Positions 34,882 to 47,669 of a stretch of DNA of 64,000 nucleotides are shown here, piece by piece (position 1 is the stretch's first letter; each line of letters begins with the position of its first letter). Made by a program: the position numbers and the translations under genes. The DNA lies in the NCBI GenBank assembly GCA_016808115.1, contig JAEQBH010004415.1, forward strand, positions 1-64,000, in the 5' to 3' direction. A model generated the notes under the pieces. That model was not told the origin of the DNA. It saw only the letters and a program-made list of their open reading frames with translations, and did not search any database. This DNA is from Tetrastigma voinierianum (taxonomy: Eukaryota; Streptophyta; Magnoliopsida; Vitales; Vitaceae).

Positions 34882-37064
34882 TGTAGGGCAGAAATTTCAA
34901 TTTCTGGAATAAGGGCAAAATCGTAATTTTGATTCTGAGTATGATGGTTAAAAGTTTGTAATTAATTCTCTAGATACCGGTTAGTGAAGCGGATTATGCG
35001 GGTTGGAATCGTCTCGTAATCTAGTTATACGCGTAAAAAATTTCGTAATTTTACGAGGCGGTCGGGTGACCGTTTTTCGGGCATCGCGTTTGGTGCAAAT
35101 GTAGACTACCCCGATCTGGCCAGAAAGTCACATATAGCATGTAATCATGTACCATAAATTAGACAGGTAGAAATGATGAAAATTGTGTAGAGATAGTCTT
35201 AGAAAATCAAATCACGAGAATGAAGACATAATGGGTATTATAGAATTTGATTTTAGTCACTACAAGAAGCCAAAATAGTGCACATGGCCGTCTTCCCCGA
35301 TTACAAGAGACGAAAAAAGCGTGATTTCCATTGGAGGATCACGGTGAGCTTTGGGTTGAGAGAAATGCTTTAGAGAGAGAAACTTCTCTCTAAAAATACG
35401 TTGAATCGGACCGTTGGCGGTCTTGAAGACAGAAGGGAAAATGTTCTGCAGCGGAGGCTTGACTGCAGCGTGGACCGAGATTTGCGAGTTTTTGACAACT
35501 CCAGAGGTAGGATTTTGTCCTACTTGAGTTTTTACACCCATTTAAGTGTTTTTTGATGTTTAGGTTAGTTTGAGTAGTGAGGGGCCGTTTGATCGAATCC
35601 CGAAACATGGGACGGGTGTGGAATTTTCTTGGGATTTTTGGGTTGGTAGTGACGCGAAGCTAATGGGCTGTTTATTGTGGAAATTGTCATTAAAATGCAT
35701 GTTGAGATGATAAAGGTCGGGAATGGGCCGTATGATCTATCCCAAATATGGGACCGAATTGATCTGAGTTTTCTTTTGAGCGAGTGCGGCCGTGGCTGCT
35801 CATGGGTGTTTGGGTGTGGTTTGTTTAATTTGTGTATTAAATGTTTGCTTGATATGCTTTGGGCCGGGAATGGTAGTGAATTCTTGAGTTCACTAAGTGA
35901 GCCGGTGTTCACTGTGATTTTAGGGAATGATAAGCGAGGGGTTTCACTGACTAGAATAATATTCCTAAATATATATTTTTTGTGAAAGTACGTGTTGGCC
36001 GAGTGATTTAAATTAAATTACTCGTGTATGATCATTAGCCCAAGTGAGCTAATTTTGATGTGTGATTTAAAGTTTTATGTAAATATATTCATGTAAATAT
36101 ATTTGCATGTGATTTAGACTAATTTAGGCGGAAACATACATGCATTCCATATGCCTTTGGAACATCCACAAGATATAGAATGAGTGCGTGAGATGAGTCC
36201 CCAGAGAAACAAGGTTCGGAGGGTAGTCTAAAATGTAAAATTATGTCGGAGTAGTCGAACTAAATAATATATCAACGGAGTCGGAGGCGGCCCAGTTGAT
36301 ATTTATTCATCGGAGGGTAGTCCACAAACTAAAGAATATATCAACCGTCGGAGCGGCCCAGTTGATATTTATTCATCGGAGGGTAGTCCACAAACAATTA
36401 ATATATATCAATCGTCGGAGCGGCCCAATTGATATATATTCATCGGAGGGTTGCCCACTAATAAATTAATAATTCTCATACGAGGCTTAGGCGAGTGTGA
36501 GAGGAGAGGTCGATGAGGGCTCGGGATGCGGGTTCAGTCACGTAGACATTCAAGTAGGATCATGCATTTGCTTGAATGTTTGTTTAAATTGGAACATTGC
36601 ACTGCACTTAGGTGGTGAGTAGCCCACTTAGGGCGATTCTCCTACTGAGCTTTAGCTCACCCGTCAGTGTCCGGGATCACCTTTTACAGGTACAAGGGCG
36701 TCTGCGAGGAGGCAGTTTCGTCCTTGAGGTTGTGATGAAGCGGGTTGTGGCTTGGTTTATACATGTATTATAGTCTGCAATTTTAATGTATGTATTGTAT
36801 AAAAATGGCTATATTAACTCTTGAAACTATTGGATATAGTTTGGATATATTGTGTTGAGTACAGTTGATGGGCCCAAGTGGCCGTATTGGATATATATAT
36901 TGCATATATTGTTGATTGGGACAGGTTTATACAAGTTTTGTATTTGGGTAGAGCTCCCCGTACAAAGGAGACTCTGCGGGTTTTTAAAGTGGCGTCGAGG
37001 CAGCAGGCCTCCACTTGTATTCCGCGGGTTGACGGGTAGTCAACGGACCCCGGGTTTTGGGCGT

Positions 37065-37068
<4 letters not shown>
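34882..37068 (+). mobile_element. LTR F, 3' LTR of the outer element
   Basis: Runs from TGTAGGGCAGAAATT to GGGCGTCACA, the best-preserved 3' end in the window. Carries the C/F-specific block at 35288-35380. No primer site follows; a short CA run and then the TA array begin at once. With C it delimits the outer element, flanked by TA array on both sides. Confidence 0.9.
36240..36470 (+). repeat. three-unit covarying hairpin array of LTR F
   Basis: Three units of about 65 bp. Unit 2: ATATATCAAC at 36336-36345 pairs with GTTGATAT at 36361-36368. Unit 3: ATATATATCAAT at 36401-36412 pairs perfectly with ATTGATATATAT at 36428-36439. The C-G pair of units 1-2 is replaced by T-A in unit 3, a compensatory change. 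The loop CGTCGGAGCGGCCCA and the spacer CATCGGAGGGTAGTCCACAA are conserved. Confidence 0.85.
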
Positions 37069-37152
<84 letters not shown>

Positions 37153-37265
37153 TCTATATATATAAATATGTATATATATCTATATATATAAATCTATATA
37201 TAGATATCTATATATAAATTTATATATCTATAAATAGATATAGATATATATATAGATATATAAAT

Positions 37266-37328
<63 letters not shown>

Positions 37329-37434
37329 ATATATAGATTTATATATCTATATATATATATATCTATATCTATTTATAGATATATAAATCTATATATGAAT
37401 ATATATAGATATCATATATATATATATATATATA
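37069..37434. repeat. CA/TA array between facing LTRs F and G
   Basis: A short CA run extends the terminal CACA of LTR F, then about 350 bp of TA repeat with AGATATATAAATC variants, ending exactly at TGTGGCC of LTR G. Probably the right-hand part of the array at 12151. Confidence 0.9.
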
Positions 37435-39791
37435 TGTGGCCTTGCTTAGGGGGTTCGTTGGCTGCCGAGTCAACCGCGGAATGCTCGTGAATGTCGGGTG
37501 ACGGGCATTTTTTCACGAATCGGGCGGGTCTCCTTTGTACGGGGGGAGCTCTACCCCCGGCCATAACTACTTGAATACCTGTCCCGAACGGTCAATATAT
37601 TCTGAGAAAATATAGATAAGACGGCCACTTGGGCCCATGAAGCAAATACTCGTAAATCCAATTATCATAACTATTCTTCCAAATTATCTCCACGATAATT
37701 CAATAGTTGATTACACTTTTATTTTATATACAAACATATATTAAAATCTCTGATTAATACATGTTATGTCAAAGCCATCAAGCCCTGGCTTGAAGCTGCT
37801 TCAAATCAACCTCGAAATGAACTGTCTCCTCGGCGCTCTAATACTGAAAAATAAGGGGTCCCACGGCGAGGTGTGGTAGAAAATATGCAAGTCTCACCAC
37901 CTAAGATGCAATGCTCAGTAAACACACTTTCGGTAAATACATGATCCTACTTGGATATCTATGATGTATCACCCATGTCACGAGTCCTCACTTGAGCATA
38001 TCAAACTGCCTAAGCCATGTGTAGAGAAAATAATCATTTCAAAACAAAACTTTTGTTCTTGAAAATATACTACGAAATATTCGGTAAAATGTGGGACTAC
38101 CCTTCGAGATGGGTAGTTTGGTGAGCTTTTCAGAAACAGTCATGGTCATCAGAAATGATGCATTGGCCCGTCTCGACCCGATTCTCAGGAATATCATCCT
38201 TTGAGAAATTCCTTTATGACCTCCGTTTTTATAAAAATGCACTCTTTAACTGCAAGTTTACCCGGTGCATATGGTATTATGTCATTTTCAAAATCATTTA
38301 CAATATGTCAATATGCATATTTTCAATCCAACTATAATTACACTCATTTAATTTAACACATCACTCATGTCGCCCGATGTAGCTCACTTGGGCAACTCAT
38401 AATCATTTCAATAGCTTATAACACAATTTAATTCCATGTAATTGTGTCATTGAACTAACACACATTAAAATAATGTCTTAACTTTATCTAGTTCCACACA
38501 TATCAAGCCATTCGTTTCATACCATTTCAAGCACACAACACATGGACAATTCCTATCCATTTCACAAACCGGACTATTTTTGGAGTCCCAACCAGCAAGT
38601 GGGCTGTCACGGGCAGCCCACACTTCCTATCGGTTCCTCTTGATGGAACCGATTTGTCAAATTCGATGCCACAATCACGAAGCATAATTTATTCAATAAA
38701 TTATCACAAAACTTACTTAATTCAGTCCCAAGCGAGTGGGCTGTCCACGGGCAGCCCACTCATCCTATCGGCTCAAATTTTTGAGGCGATTTCCATAGCT
38801 ATTCAGTCATGCATACCAACATAGAAATTTATTCCATAAATTACCATATAACACCCGATTAGTCCCGACAGCCACGGACTACCAGAATGTCTAAAATCTT
38901 CACAATTGGTCCCATGTTTTGGGACCGATCAAATGCCACCATTCGGCATTTTTCTCATATCGACATGCATTTTAAAGCAATTTTGGTGAAATAAAAACAC
39001 CCCAGAGCGGCCTGGTACACGAGTCACGGATGGGGAAAATCCCCCGAAATTCTAACGAATTCGGTCCCATGCTGGGGCCGTCAAAAGCGACCCCTCACGG
39101 CCTCAAACCAAGCGAAACATCGAAAAAACCCTTAAAAATGGGAATAAAACACTTAAGTAGAGGAAAATCCTACCTCTTGGGTTGTCAAAAGCTTCGCAAA
39201 CCGGGGTCCATAGCGTTGCTGCGCTCCGCGTAGAGCGTTTTCCACTTCTTGCTCGTCAATCCAGCGGTCGGATCTTGTATATTTCTAGAGAGAGTGAGAC
39301 TCTCTCTGAATCTGCAAACTAGCCTTCTCCACGCCTCTTGCATCGATTAATTTCACGCGTTTTGGCTTTTGGTGTTTAAGTGGAGAGAAGAAGACTATTC
39401 TCTCGAAATTACAAGTTTGCCCTCTTCAATCCCAATTAATTCACTTCTTTTACGATTTGATGTTGGCACTACCTCGGTCGTCCATTTTCATCATTTCTCT
39501 GCTCATCACGAGGCTTATGAGATTACGTGAGCCGTGTTATATGTTCTTTTGATCGCATGGCGGAGTTCACGGCACGAAGCGCGATGCCTCGGCAAGTGCG
39601 AAGCTATTGTCTCGAAGTGCTATGAAATTTTACGTGCTAACTAGATTTTGCGAGACGATTCCAACGGTACAATCCGTTTCATCATGTCAAAGACCTAGAG
39701 AACAATTACGGACTTTTAAGCGTAGTACAATTTTGTAATTAAAATTCTGATTTTGCCCTTATTCGAGAAATTGAAATTTCTCGGGTCTTAC
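37435..39791 (-). mobile_element. LTR G, beta group, reversed
   Basis: Starts TGTGGCCTTGC and ends CTCGGGTCTTAC (final A changed). The beta-type segment TTTCAAAACAAAACTTTTG is at 38038. No internal region on either side, so a solo LTR. It faces LTR F across the TA array. Confidence 0.85.
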
Positions 39792-40040
39792 GAAAGGGGA
39801 TGCCGCGCGCAGTAGAAATTGTGACAACTTGGCATCAAAAGTAGTAAACTCTAATTAAGCCATGTGGGAGAAGGGATTCCATGGCCCCCGTATGATGCCA
39901 TGTGGTGCATGATGTCATAAAGGGGCATTAAGAAATAAGAAAATTATGGGGAAAAAGGAGAGCACACCTTGGTTTGAGAAGGAGGGGCAATTTCCTCCTT
40001 TGACCGGATGAATTTCTCAAGGGGGAGAAAAGGACCAAGG

Positions 40041-40200
40041 GGAGATAAGAAAGGAAAATGAGGAGAAAATGGAAGGAAGATGAGAGGAGAGAGAGAAGAG
40101 AAAAAGAAAAGAAAAAGAAGCAAAAGAAGTAAAAGGGAATAAAAAGGAAAAGGAAAGGCAAGCGTGGAGAAGAAGAGAAAGGAAAAGGGATTTGCAGAAG
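40041..40200 (+). repeat. purine-rich tract
   Basis: About 160 bp almost free of pyrimidines (GGAGATAAGAAAGGAAAATG, then GAGGAGAGAGAGAAGAG and GAAAAGAAAAAGAAGCAAAA). The opposite strand gives long Phe/Ser/Leu frames that are compositional. Such tracts can form triplex DNA or act as GAGA-type sites. Confidence 0.7.
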
Positions 40201-41325
40201 GTTTGTTCTCCCATTTTTGTAGTGAGAGAAAGTCTTCCTTCTCTACACAGGTTGAAGTAGGAGATCCAGGCCAGGTCGGATTCTTTCGAAGACAGGGAAG
40301 TGTTCTATTTGGGAGGACAGCCGTGGACTCTAGGTTTGGGAGTTTCTTCAACTTCCAGAGGTAGGATATTTTCCTACTTGGTTTACTTTTAGCCTAAAGG
40401 CTTTATAATGGCGGGGGGTTGCTTATGGGAGGCCATATGAGAGGCCATGTGAATTAGTTCGAGCCTTGGGACTAGGGTATGGATTTCATGGCCAGGTTGC
40501 ATGTTGTGGGAGTTAGGGTTTTACTAGAAACTGAAAGTTTCTAGATGTTGTGATTTGTTGATGAGGTGACAATGATTGGAACCAATATGGTTCATGTTTG
40601 TGAAGGGCGAGTGAGGTACCACATTGAATGGTTCCAGAGATTGAGACCTTGTTGTGTTATGGCTTTGCTTGAATAACATGCGGTGTGTGAAATGTTATAT
40701 TGATGCATGCTTTTTTGATGTATTAATATGTTTGCATGGAGTAGATTATATGTATAAATTATAATTTTCCATGGTTTGTAAATGTTTCATGTAGTGCTCG
40801 TTCATGCATGTAACATGAGGAAATGCGTGGCATCATGCGCATTTCATATGCACGATCACATCGCGTGGTCGGGTGTGGAGTGCGCGGGGAAGGATTTATT
40901 CATCGATGTTGAGGTGGGTAGATTCGTGAGCTCGGGAAAAATGGGACAAAGTCAAGGAGTAGAGATTCACGAGTGTGTAAATGATCAAAATGATAAATTA
41001 CATGTTTTGGGGCGGGACGAGTTGGGGTAGATCCCAGGGTGAAAGTCCCACAGGTTATTCATGGTTAGACATGAATCCCGACGATGCAAGTTCGTGAAAA
41101 TGTTGAAAAAGGCGTGCGGCGTCCTACGGTGTAAACCCGGAAATCCGTTGCCCACAAAATAAAGGAAAAGAATCAAAATCAGGTTTTGATAAATAAAATT
41201 GGAGGTGTCGATGGTTTAGTCATGGTGTGTGACGGGTTTGATCACGCTTGGCATTCCAAGTGTGAGGGAGTCGGTTGGGACTTGGGTCATGAGCATGATG
41301 TAATGATAGCACCAAATATCTGAGT

Positions 41326-41399
41326 TTGACCAAGTTTGACTAAGTTTGACCAAATTTGACTAGGTTTGACCAACACTTGGAGGTTGACCAAAGTTGACT
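41326..41399 (+). promoter_or_regulatory. cluster of seven W-boxes
   Basis: TTGACC or TTGACT occurs at 41326, 41336, 41346, 41356, 41366, 41384 and 41394. The first five are spaced exactly 10 bp, one helical turn. TTGAC[CT] is the established binding core of plant WRKY factors. Position in LTR-like DNA suggests a stress-responsive enhancer, which is inference. Confidence 0.65.
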
Positions 41400-42789
41400 T
41401 TTCAAAGGATGGTGTTTTGGTTGCTGGGACCCACCATTTCATAGGCCTCGTCGTCACGAGTTCATAGGCTGGTCGAGCGTCCAAATCAAGACTACGGATA
41501 AAGAGATTGCGACAGTGAGTTCAAGCGATGATGTTTTAGCGATCCAGTGTCTTAGTGTTTACCTGAAAGGCGACCACAGGCCTATATACATAGCTTTGCG
41601 TGCGAAAGGAACCCAGCCCCAAACACTCACTTTGGTAAACCACAGAAAAACTCCTCGGCAGCAGGGGCACCAAAATGGGTCGTTTTAACCCATTTGTAGG
41701 CGGATTCAAGTTTCAACCAAGGGCGGTCGGCCACTTTCACTGGCCTACGCACGGACATGTGGGAGGAGGGACATCTACAGGCAGTCGTGGTAAAATTTCA
41801 CGGCGCGTAGTGGGTCACTTAGGTATTTTTCTTGATTTTGGCCATTTCGAGCCATTGAAATACCAGTAGCTCCTTTCCACCATTTTGGGCCCTCTGAACT
41901 CATTTTTCATAGTCCTTTTCTTCAGTTCATCACCAGTTTGAAAGATCACGACCAAAAACAAATTCGGACTGACTGTTGGATCGGAGTTTTAGGCCTGACA
42001 ACCTTTGGACCAAGGTGGGGCTCTTTGATGTGTTCTGGTCTCTTGGGCTTTCCAGTGATATGTGGTTTGCCAAATTTTGGACGTCGTTTAGTTGGATTTT
42101 CCATTTTTAGGTTGTTTGGGTAATTGCAGAAGTTGGGATTTGAAATAGAGTCTGAGTGGTCAAATTGGACAAAATTGAAGTTGGATTAGTGAAATTGGAT
42201 GTTTTTAGGAATTGGACGGTTCGATTTCGAAATTAGCTCCGGGTGAAAAGCCCCGATTTTGGGTATCGAACATAGGGCCTGTTTGTGTAGTGGACTGTCG
42301 GAATCCAATTGGGATGGTTTCATAGTTCTAAAAATTGATAAGGCGCGGGGTAACCTTGATGTTGTTGGTTCGAGTTATTGGGACTAAATGGTGTTTTATT
42401 TATGACCGGGCACTTCACGGCGGGTGGGCGATCTGTAGGGAGCAGGTGAGCGTTGTAGTACGTGAGTGGTTTATATGCTTTTAAATGATTTGGGGTATTG
42501 TGTTGATATATCTATTGTGATTAAATACTTTACATATATATTGTTTTAGATCGGATGGTTGGTTACTCGAACATGATTTTTTAGGTTTCATATAAAACAA
42601 GTTATCATTTCATATGAACCTATAACATTACCCATTCTTGAGTTTTATGTGTTGATACAGACAGATGGTGAGTGTTTGGATCTTTGGTGCTGGGTTGAGA
42701 GTTGTAAACTATCTTGAAAACTATTGTAAAAAAAGAAAAGGGGGATCTTGAGATTTTGTGGGCGACTCGATGCGGTATTGTTGAAAGGT

Positions 42790-43360
42790 ACATGTGAGAA
42801 TGAAACGGTTTGTGAATTTGCCCGCGTTGCGAGTGAGGTCGGTTTCGACCCCGACGGTTTTGTATTAGTTGCCCGCGTTCAGGTAATTGGTTTGACCGAC
42901 GGTTTATTAGTTGCCACATTCTTAGTGAGGTCGGTTTGATTAGGCGGTTTGGTATTCTGGGTTTGCCCGCGGTAGCGTGGTCGGTTGACCAGACGGTTTG
43001 GTATTTTGGGTTTTGCCGCGTTGGCGTGAGTCGGTTTGGCGACGGTTTGGTATTCTGGGTTTGCCCGCGGTAGCGTGAAGTCGGTTTGACGGCCGGTTTG
43101 GTAATGCAGGTTTGCCAGTTGGCGTGAAGTCGGTTTGACGACGGTTTGGTGATACAGGTTTGCCACGATAGCGTGAGGTCGGTTTGACGACGGTTTGGTA
43201 TTATGGGTTTACCCGCGGTAGCGTGAAGATTCGGTTTGACCGCGGTTTGGTATTACAGGTTTGCGGTAGCGTGGTCGGTTTGACCCGGCCGGTTTGGTAT
43301 TGGGTTTGCCACGGTGACGTGAGGGTCGGTTTACGAAGCGGTTTAGGATAATTACGTGGT
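42790..43360 (+). repeat. minisatellite, about 49-bp unit, about 11 units
   Basis: Core GTCGGTTTGACGACGGTTTG followed by GTATTCTGGGTTTGCC and CGCGGTAGCGTGA. The GTCGGTTTGAC core recurs at about 42838, 42932, 42980, 43029, 43080, 43128, 43178, 43227, 43272 and 43325, with steps of 45-53 bp. Units vary mostly by short indels. Open frames across it are compositional. Confidence 0.85.
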
Positions 43361-44034
43361 ACGATTACAGCGTTAGTTTTATGGTATGGGCGTTTGTTTC
43401 GATTTTCTAAATGTGGTATAACTATTTTAATACTCATGGTTTGGTGCATTTTTCATGGTTATTTTATCACTTGATGACCCCCATACATGTTTTGTGCTTG
43501 GCTTTTATGTTGTGTCTGAGTTCAAATTATGTTTTCTTAACATTGGGACGACTAATTTGTTGAGCATGATCTGCATATGTTGGACTTGGGGTAAAAGTTG
43601 GGTTTTGTGAAATGTTTCTAAACGGGGAACTTTACAAAGAGTGAACGGAAGGTTTTGAGAGGAGAACTATTGAAATATAAAACTATTTTCCTTATAAACT
43701 ATGCCACTCATGAGATTTATTATCTCACATTATTATTTTAAATACTAATTCCTAGGTCGAAGACAGTTAAGTAGACTGTCGCTGATTGGCGGCGTCGCTC
43801 TCACTTGGTGTCGTACTCCTCATTTATCTATTCTGAGTTTGTTTGTATTGGACACCTGTTTTGGTCTGGTTGGGTCTCTGGGAGGCGAAGAAAATGCTAG
43901 GGAGGCGTGATATTCCTGTGAGGTGGGGCCCTTTGAAGGGCACCAGGTGGTTAAGAAGGTGGACCCCACAGTGGGCCACTGTGAAGAGGGCTTTTCCCGT
44001 GATCCACGAGGTGTGGACCCCATAGTCCCTCTAA

Positions 44035-46670
44035 ATGTTAGAATCGATTACGCTAGAAAGGTTAAAGCGCGAATTTTATCAAAGAAGTTTGTAGAGTACT
44101 AGATTCGAATACTAGTTTGCATCGAGATAGATGAACAACTTAGACATATACAGAAAACATCCAGCAATTTGAAAACAATCATGCATTTTTCTATAGAGAA
44201 TTTAAGAACGATACATCAAAATTCGTAAAACAAGAAGTATAAGGAACTATATAAAATAGGAACTTTTGAATTTAGAAAAGATTATAGAATCAAAATCTCT
44301 GAAAATACTCATTGATAGGTTAAGGCTAGCTATTAAAGCTCCTAGATTTCAAAAGATTTGAGAACAAATTCAAGAAAAATTCAAAGTCTTACATATAGGA
44401 GCTATCAGGTAGCGTAAACCTTTAACCAGGTTAGGATTCAAAAATTGACTTTATATGTATATGCAACGTGATGCAAGACATAAACAAATTCCAGGATTCC
44501 CTTTTAGGATTAATGGAAACAAACACATCTTTTGAATGAGTGTATTTCACTGTTGTAATCAAACACCAGAGTTGAATTTGTATGAATGATGGAAGCGATT
44601 CGTAAGCCTTAACTCTAAACATTGAACTCAAAATTATGACATGGACCACTGGTCAGGGAACATACTTATAGTATCTGAGGAGTATCTTATAATGTAATGA
44701 CAGTAGTCAACTACAAATTGCCTTTTGTCCTCACAAGATCAAACCTTAATTTGGCAAGCAAATGAAAAGAATTCAACAGTCATAATTCCAAAACCTATTC
44801 CCATGAGATATTTGACACACAATGATACGAATGGAATTTTAAGCGACTCTTAGCTCGAAACCTATTGACGATGGCTTTTTATCATAATAGAGAATGGACA
44901 AGGGAAATGTTCAAATTAATTTTGAGCCAAGAAAAGAAAACTTAACAAGAACATATTCTGAAAGGTCATCTAACTCTTATTTAGAAATTAGAACTCCTTC
45001 TAGAAGATCAAATGTTCAGTCAAATTTAAATCTGAAGTATTTATTACCATCCTCTTATTCCGGATTTAAAATATACAGAGGCCAGACGACATTCAAAATT
45101 CTCCGGATAGGTCTCGACATTTTCTCAAATGATGTCACCTAATGATGAGCCTTCGGCTCAACATGATGTGAAAAATGTGTTTTGGAAATAGACAAGAATA
45201 TTTAAGAAAAGAAATAAAATGCGAAGAACATAAAGAAAAAAAAGCAAATGGTTTTCTCAAAATTATCTCGAAACAAAGAAATTTAGAGAACAATGGTATG
45301 TCAAACTATGGAAACAATGGAAATGAATATTCCAATGTTCTATCATTTTTAAATATATATCTATGAAATAATCAAATAAAATATCCTTTTCACAAATAAA
45401 TATGTTCCCGAAAGAAAGGAATGGAAGTCAAAATACTACTTCTGAAAAGAAGATAGTATCAAGCTCATCTCCTTTGGAAAGAAATAAAAATAAAAGCTCA
45501 AGGTATTTGAAATAATAGCCTCACCTTTAGTGAAATTGACTCAAAGGAAGATGAAAACGAGAATGACAAAATTAAAAGATATAAAAGGAATTCGACAACA
45601 AAATAATTTTACAAATCAAATCTTAGGAACACTTTGTTCAGTCATGAATTGAAAGTAAATACTTTACAAAATTATAAACCTGAAAAGATGAAAAGGAAGA
45701 AAAGCAAGAAAGTCTTATATTCAAACCTATAAAAACCCCTTAGAATTAGGAGGTAACAAAAATAATGACAGAATTAATAAGACTTAACGAAAACTAAGCG
45801 AGGAATAGAAATAAAAAGATCCTATACATTGAAGTCAGTAAATTCTTAAGTGGAGCAGAAACAAGTTCAATTGGCACCTGAACAGCATTGAAAATTTACA
45901 AACATCTGAGCAAGATGATGAACAAATAAACAAGTTAAAACGTAAGTCGAAAACATCAGACATACTCCTCCAGATTTGCAATTTGAGGAGAAACAACCAA
46001 AACAAAATAGCTATAATAGCAATGCATCTATTCTTGGAATATGGTCTCTTCACGAACATAGAAATTTTATTGTGCCGTCAAATACAAATGGCGAAGCTCT
46101 TGCTTATTTGCAAGCGATGATGATTGGAGCCATTTGTTCGATTAATCACGACGGGTTTCAATGGCACATTAAAACTTTGGTGGGAAAACTACCTAAGTGA
46201 GAAAAGAAAGATTTCATATCTTAAAAGTACAAATGAGGAAGGGAGAGCAAGACTCAATTATAAGATTGGTCTATGCTGCCTTAAACATTTCATAGGTGAT
46301 CAAGCATTTATGGAGAAAGAGCACGGGATTCTCTGAGAGCTTAAAGATGTAGAACAAGGTGATCTTAAATGGTATTATGATGTGTTCTTAGCAGCCTTGA
46401 TGGTAAGGGCTGATGCTAGAGCCTCTTTACTGGAAAAGAATTCCTTTATATGGACTCCACTAAGGCTTTCAATGGCGAGAGTTCAAGATGCCCTTAGAGA
46501 AAAACATGGGAGAATTTCAATCGATTGACACCCTTACTTATGGAATCTCATAATCTTGTCAAAAAGGAAGGTCTTAAGTTGTGTACTCAACTTAAGCTTC
46601 AATATCAAATTAAAAAAGACCTAAAAGCTTCTAAAAAAGATTTAGGTTCTTTTTGTGCTCAATATATAAA

Positions 46671-46672
<2 letters not shown>
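44035..46672 (+). pseudogene. endogenous pararetrovirus relic, copy 2
   Basis: Aligns with copy 1 from about 4022 onward: leader part, first open frame (ATG at 44894, open to 45142), and capsid-like region. A frame at 46124-46336 is well preserved and includes the Trp-Trp-containing segment typical of caulimovirid coat regions. It has no solo LTR where copy 1 has one. It stops abruptly where the second TA array begins at 46673, before any zinc knuckle. It is broken by stops and frameshifts. Confidence 0.7.

Positions 46673-47669
<997 letters not shown>

Larger units (their letters stand above)
39792..44034. other. non-coding, LTR-like unassigned DNA
   Basis: No coding similarity. Its general layout recalls a long plant LTR: purine-rich upstream part, an AGAGGTAGGATATTTTCCTAC hairpin at 40358, a stretch like the LTR tail with a GGTCGAAGACAG segment near 43755. 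Clear ends were not found (a TGTGACAACTTGG at about 39830 is a possible start). It contains a purine tract, a W-box cluster and a minisatellite, listed separately. Could be one or more solo LTRs of another gypsy family. Confidence 0.4.

Noticed and set aside
36240..36470. CRISPR-like array (repeat plus spacer rhythm)
   Set aside because: Spacers are as conserved as repeats, only 2-3 units, inside a plant LTR, no cas genes.
18855..37068. D-internal-E-internal-F read as a tandem array sharing LTR E, from unequal recombination
   Set aside because: E is not followed by a primer site but by the outer element's GC island, and LTR signatures pair C with F and D with E. Nesting fits better.
40017..40351. 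Reverse frames rich in Phe, Ser and Leu, resembling membrane proteins
   Set aside because: Opposite strand of a purine tract; low complexity without domain similarity.
42748..43449. Frames across the minisatellite on both strands
   Set aside because: Repeat-driven; unit length (about 49 bp) is not a multiple of three, so no repeated protein motif is kept.
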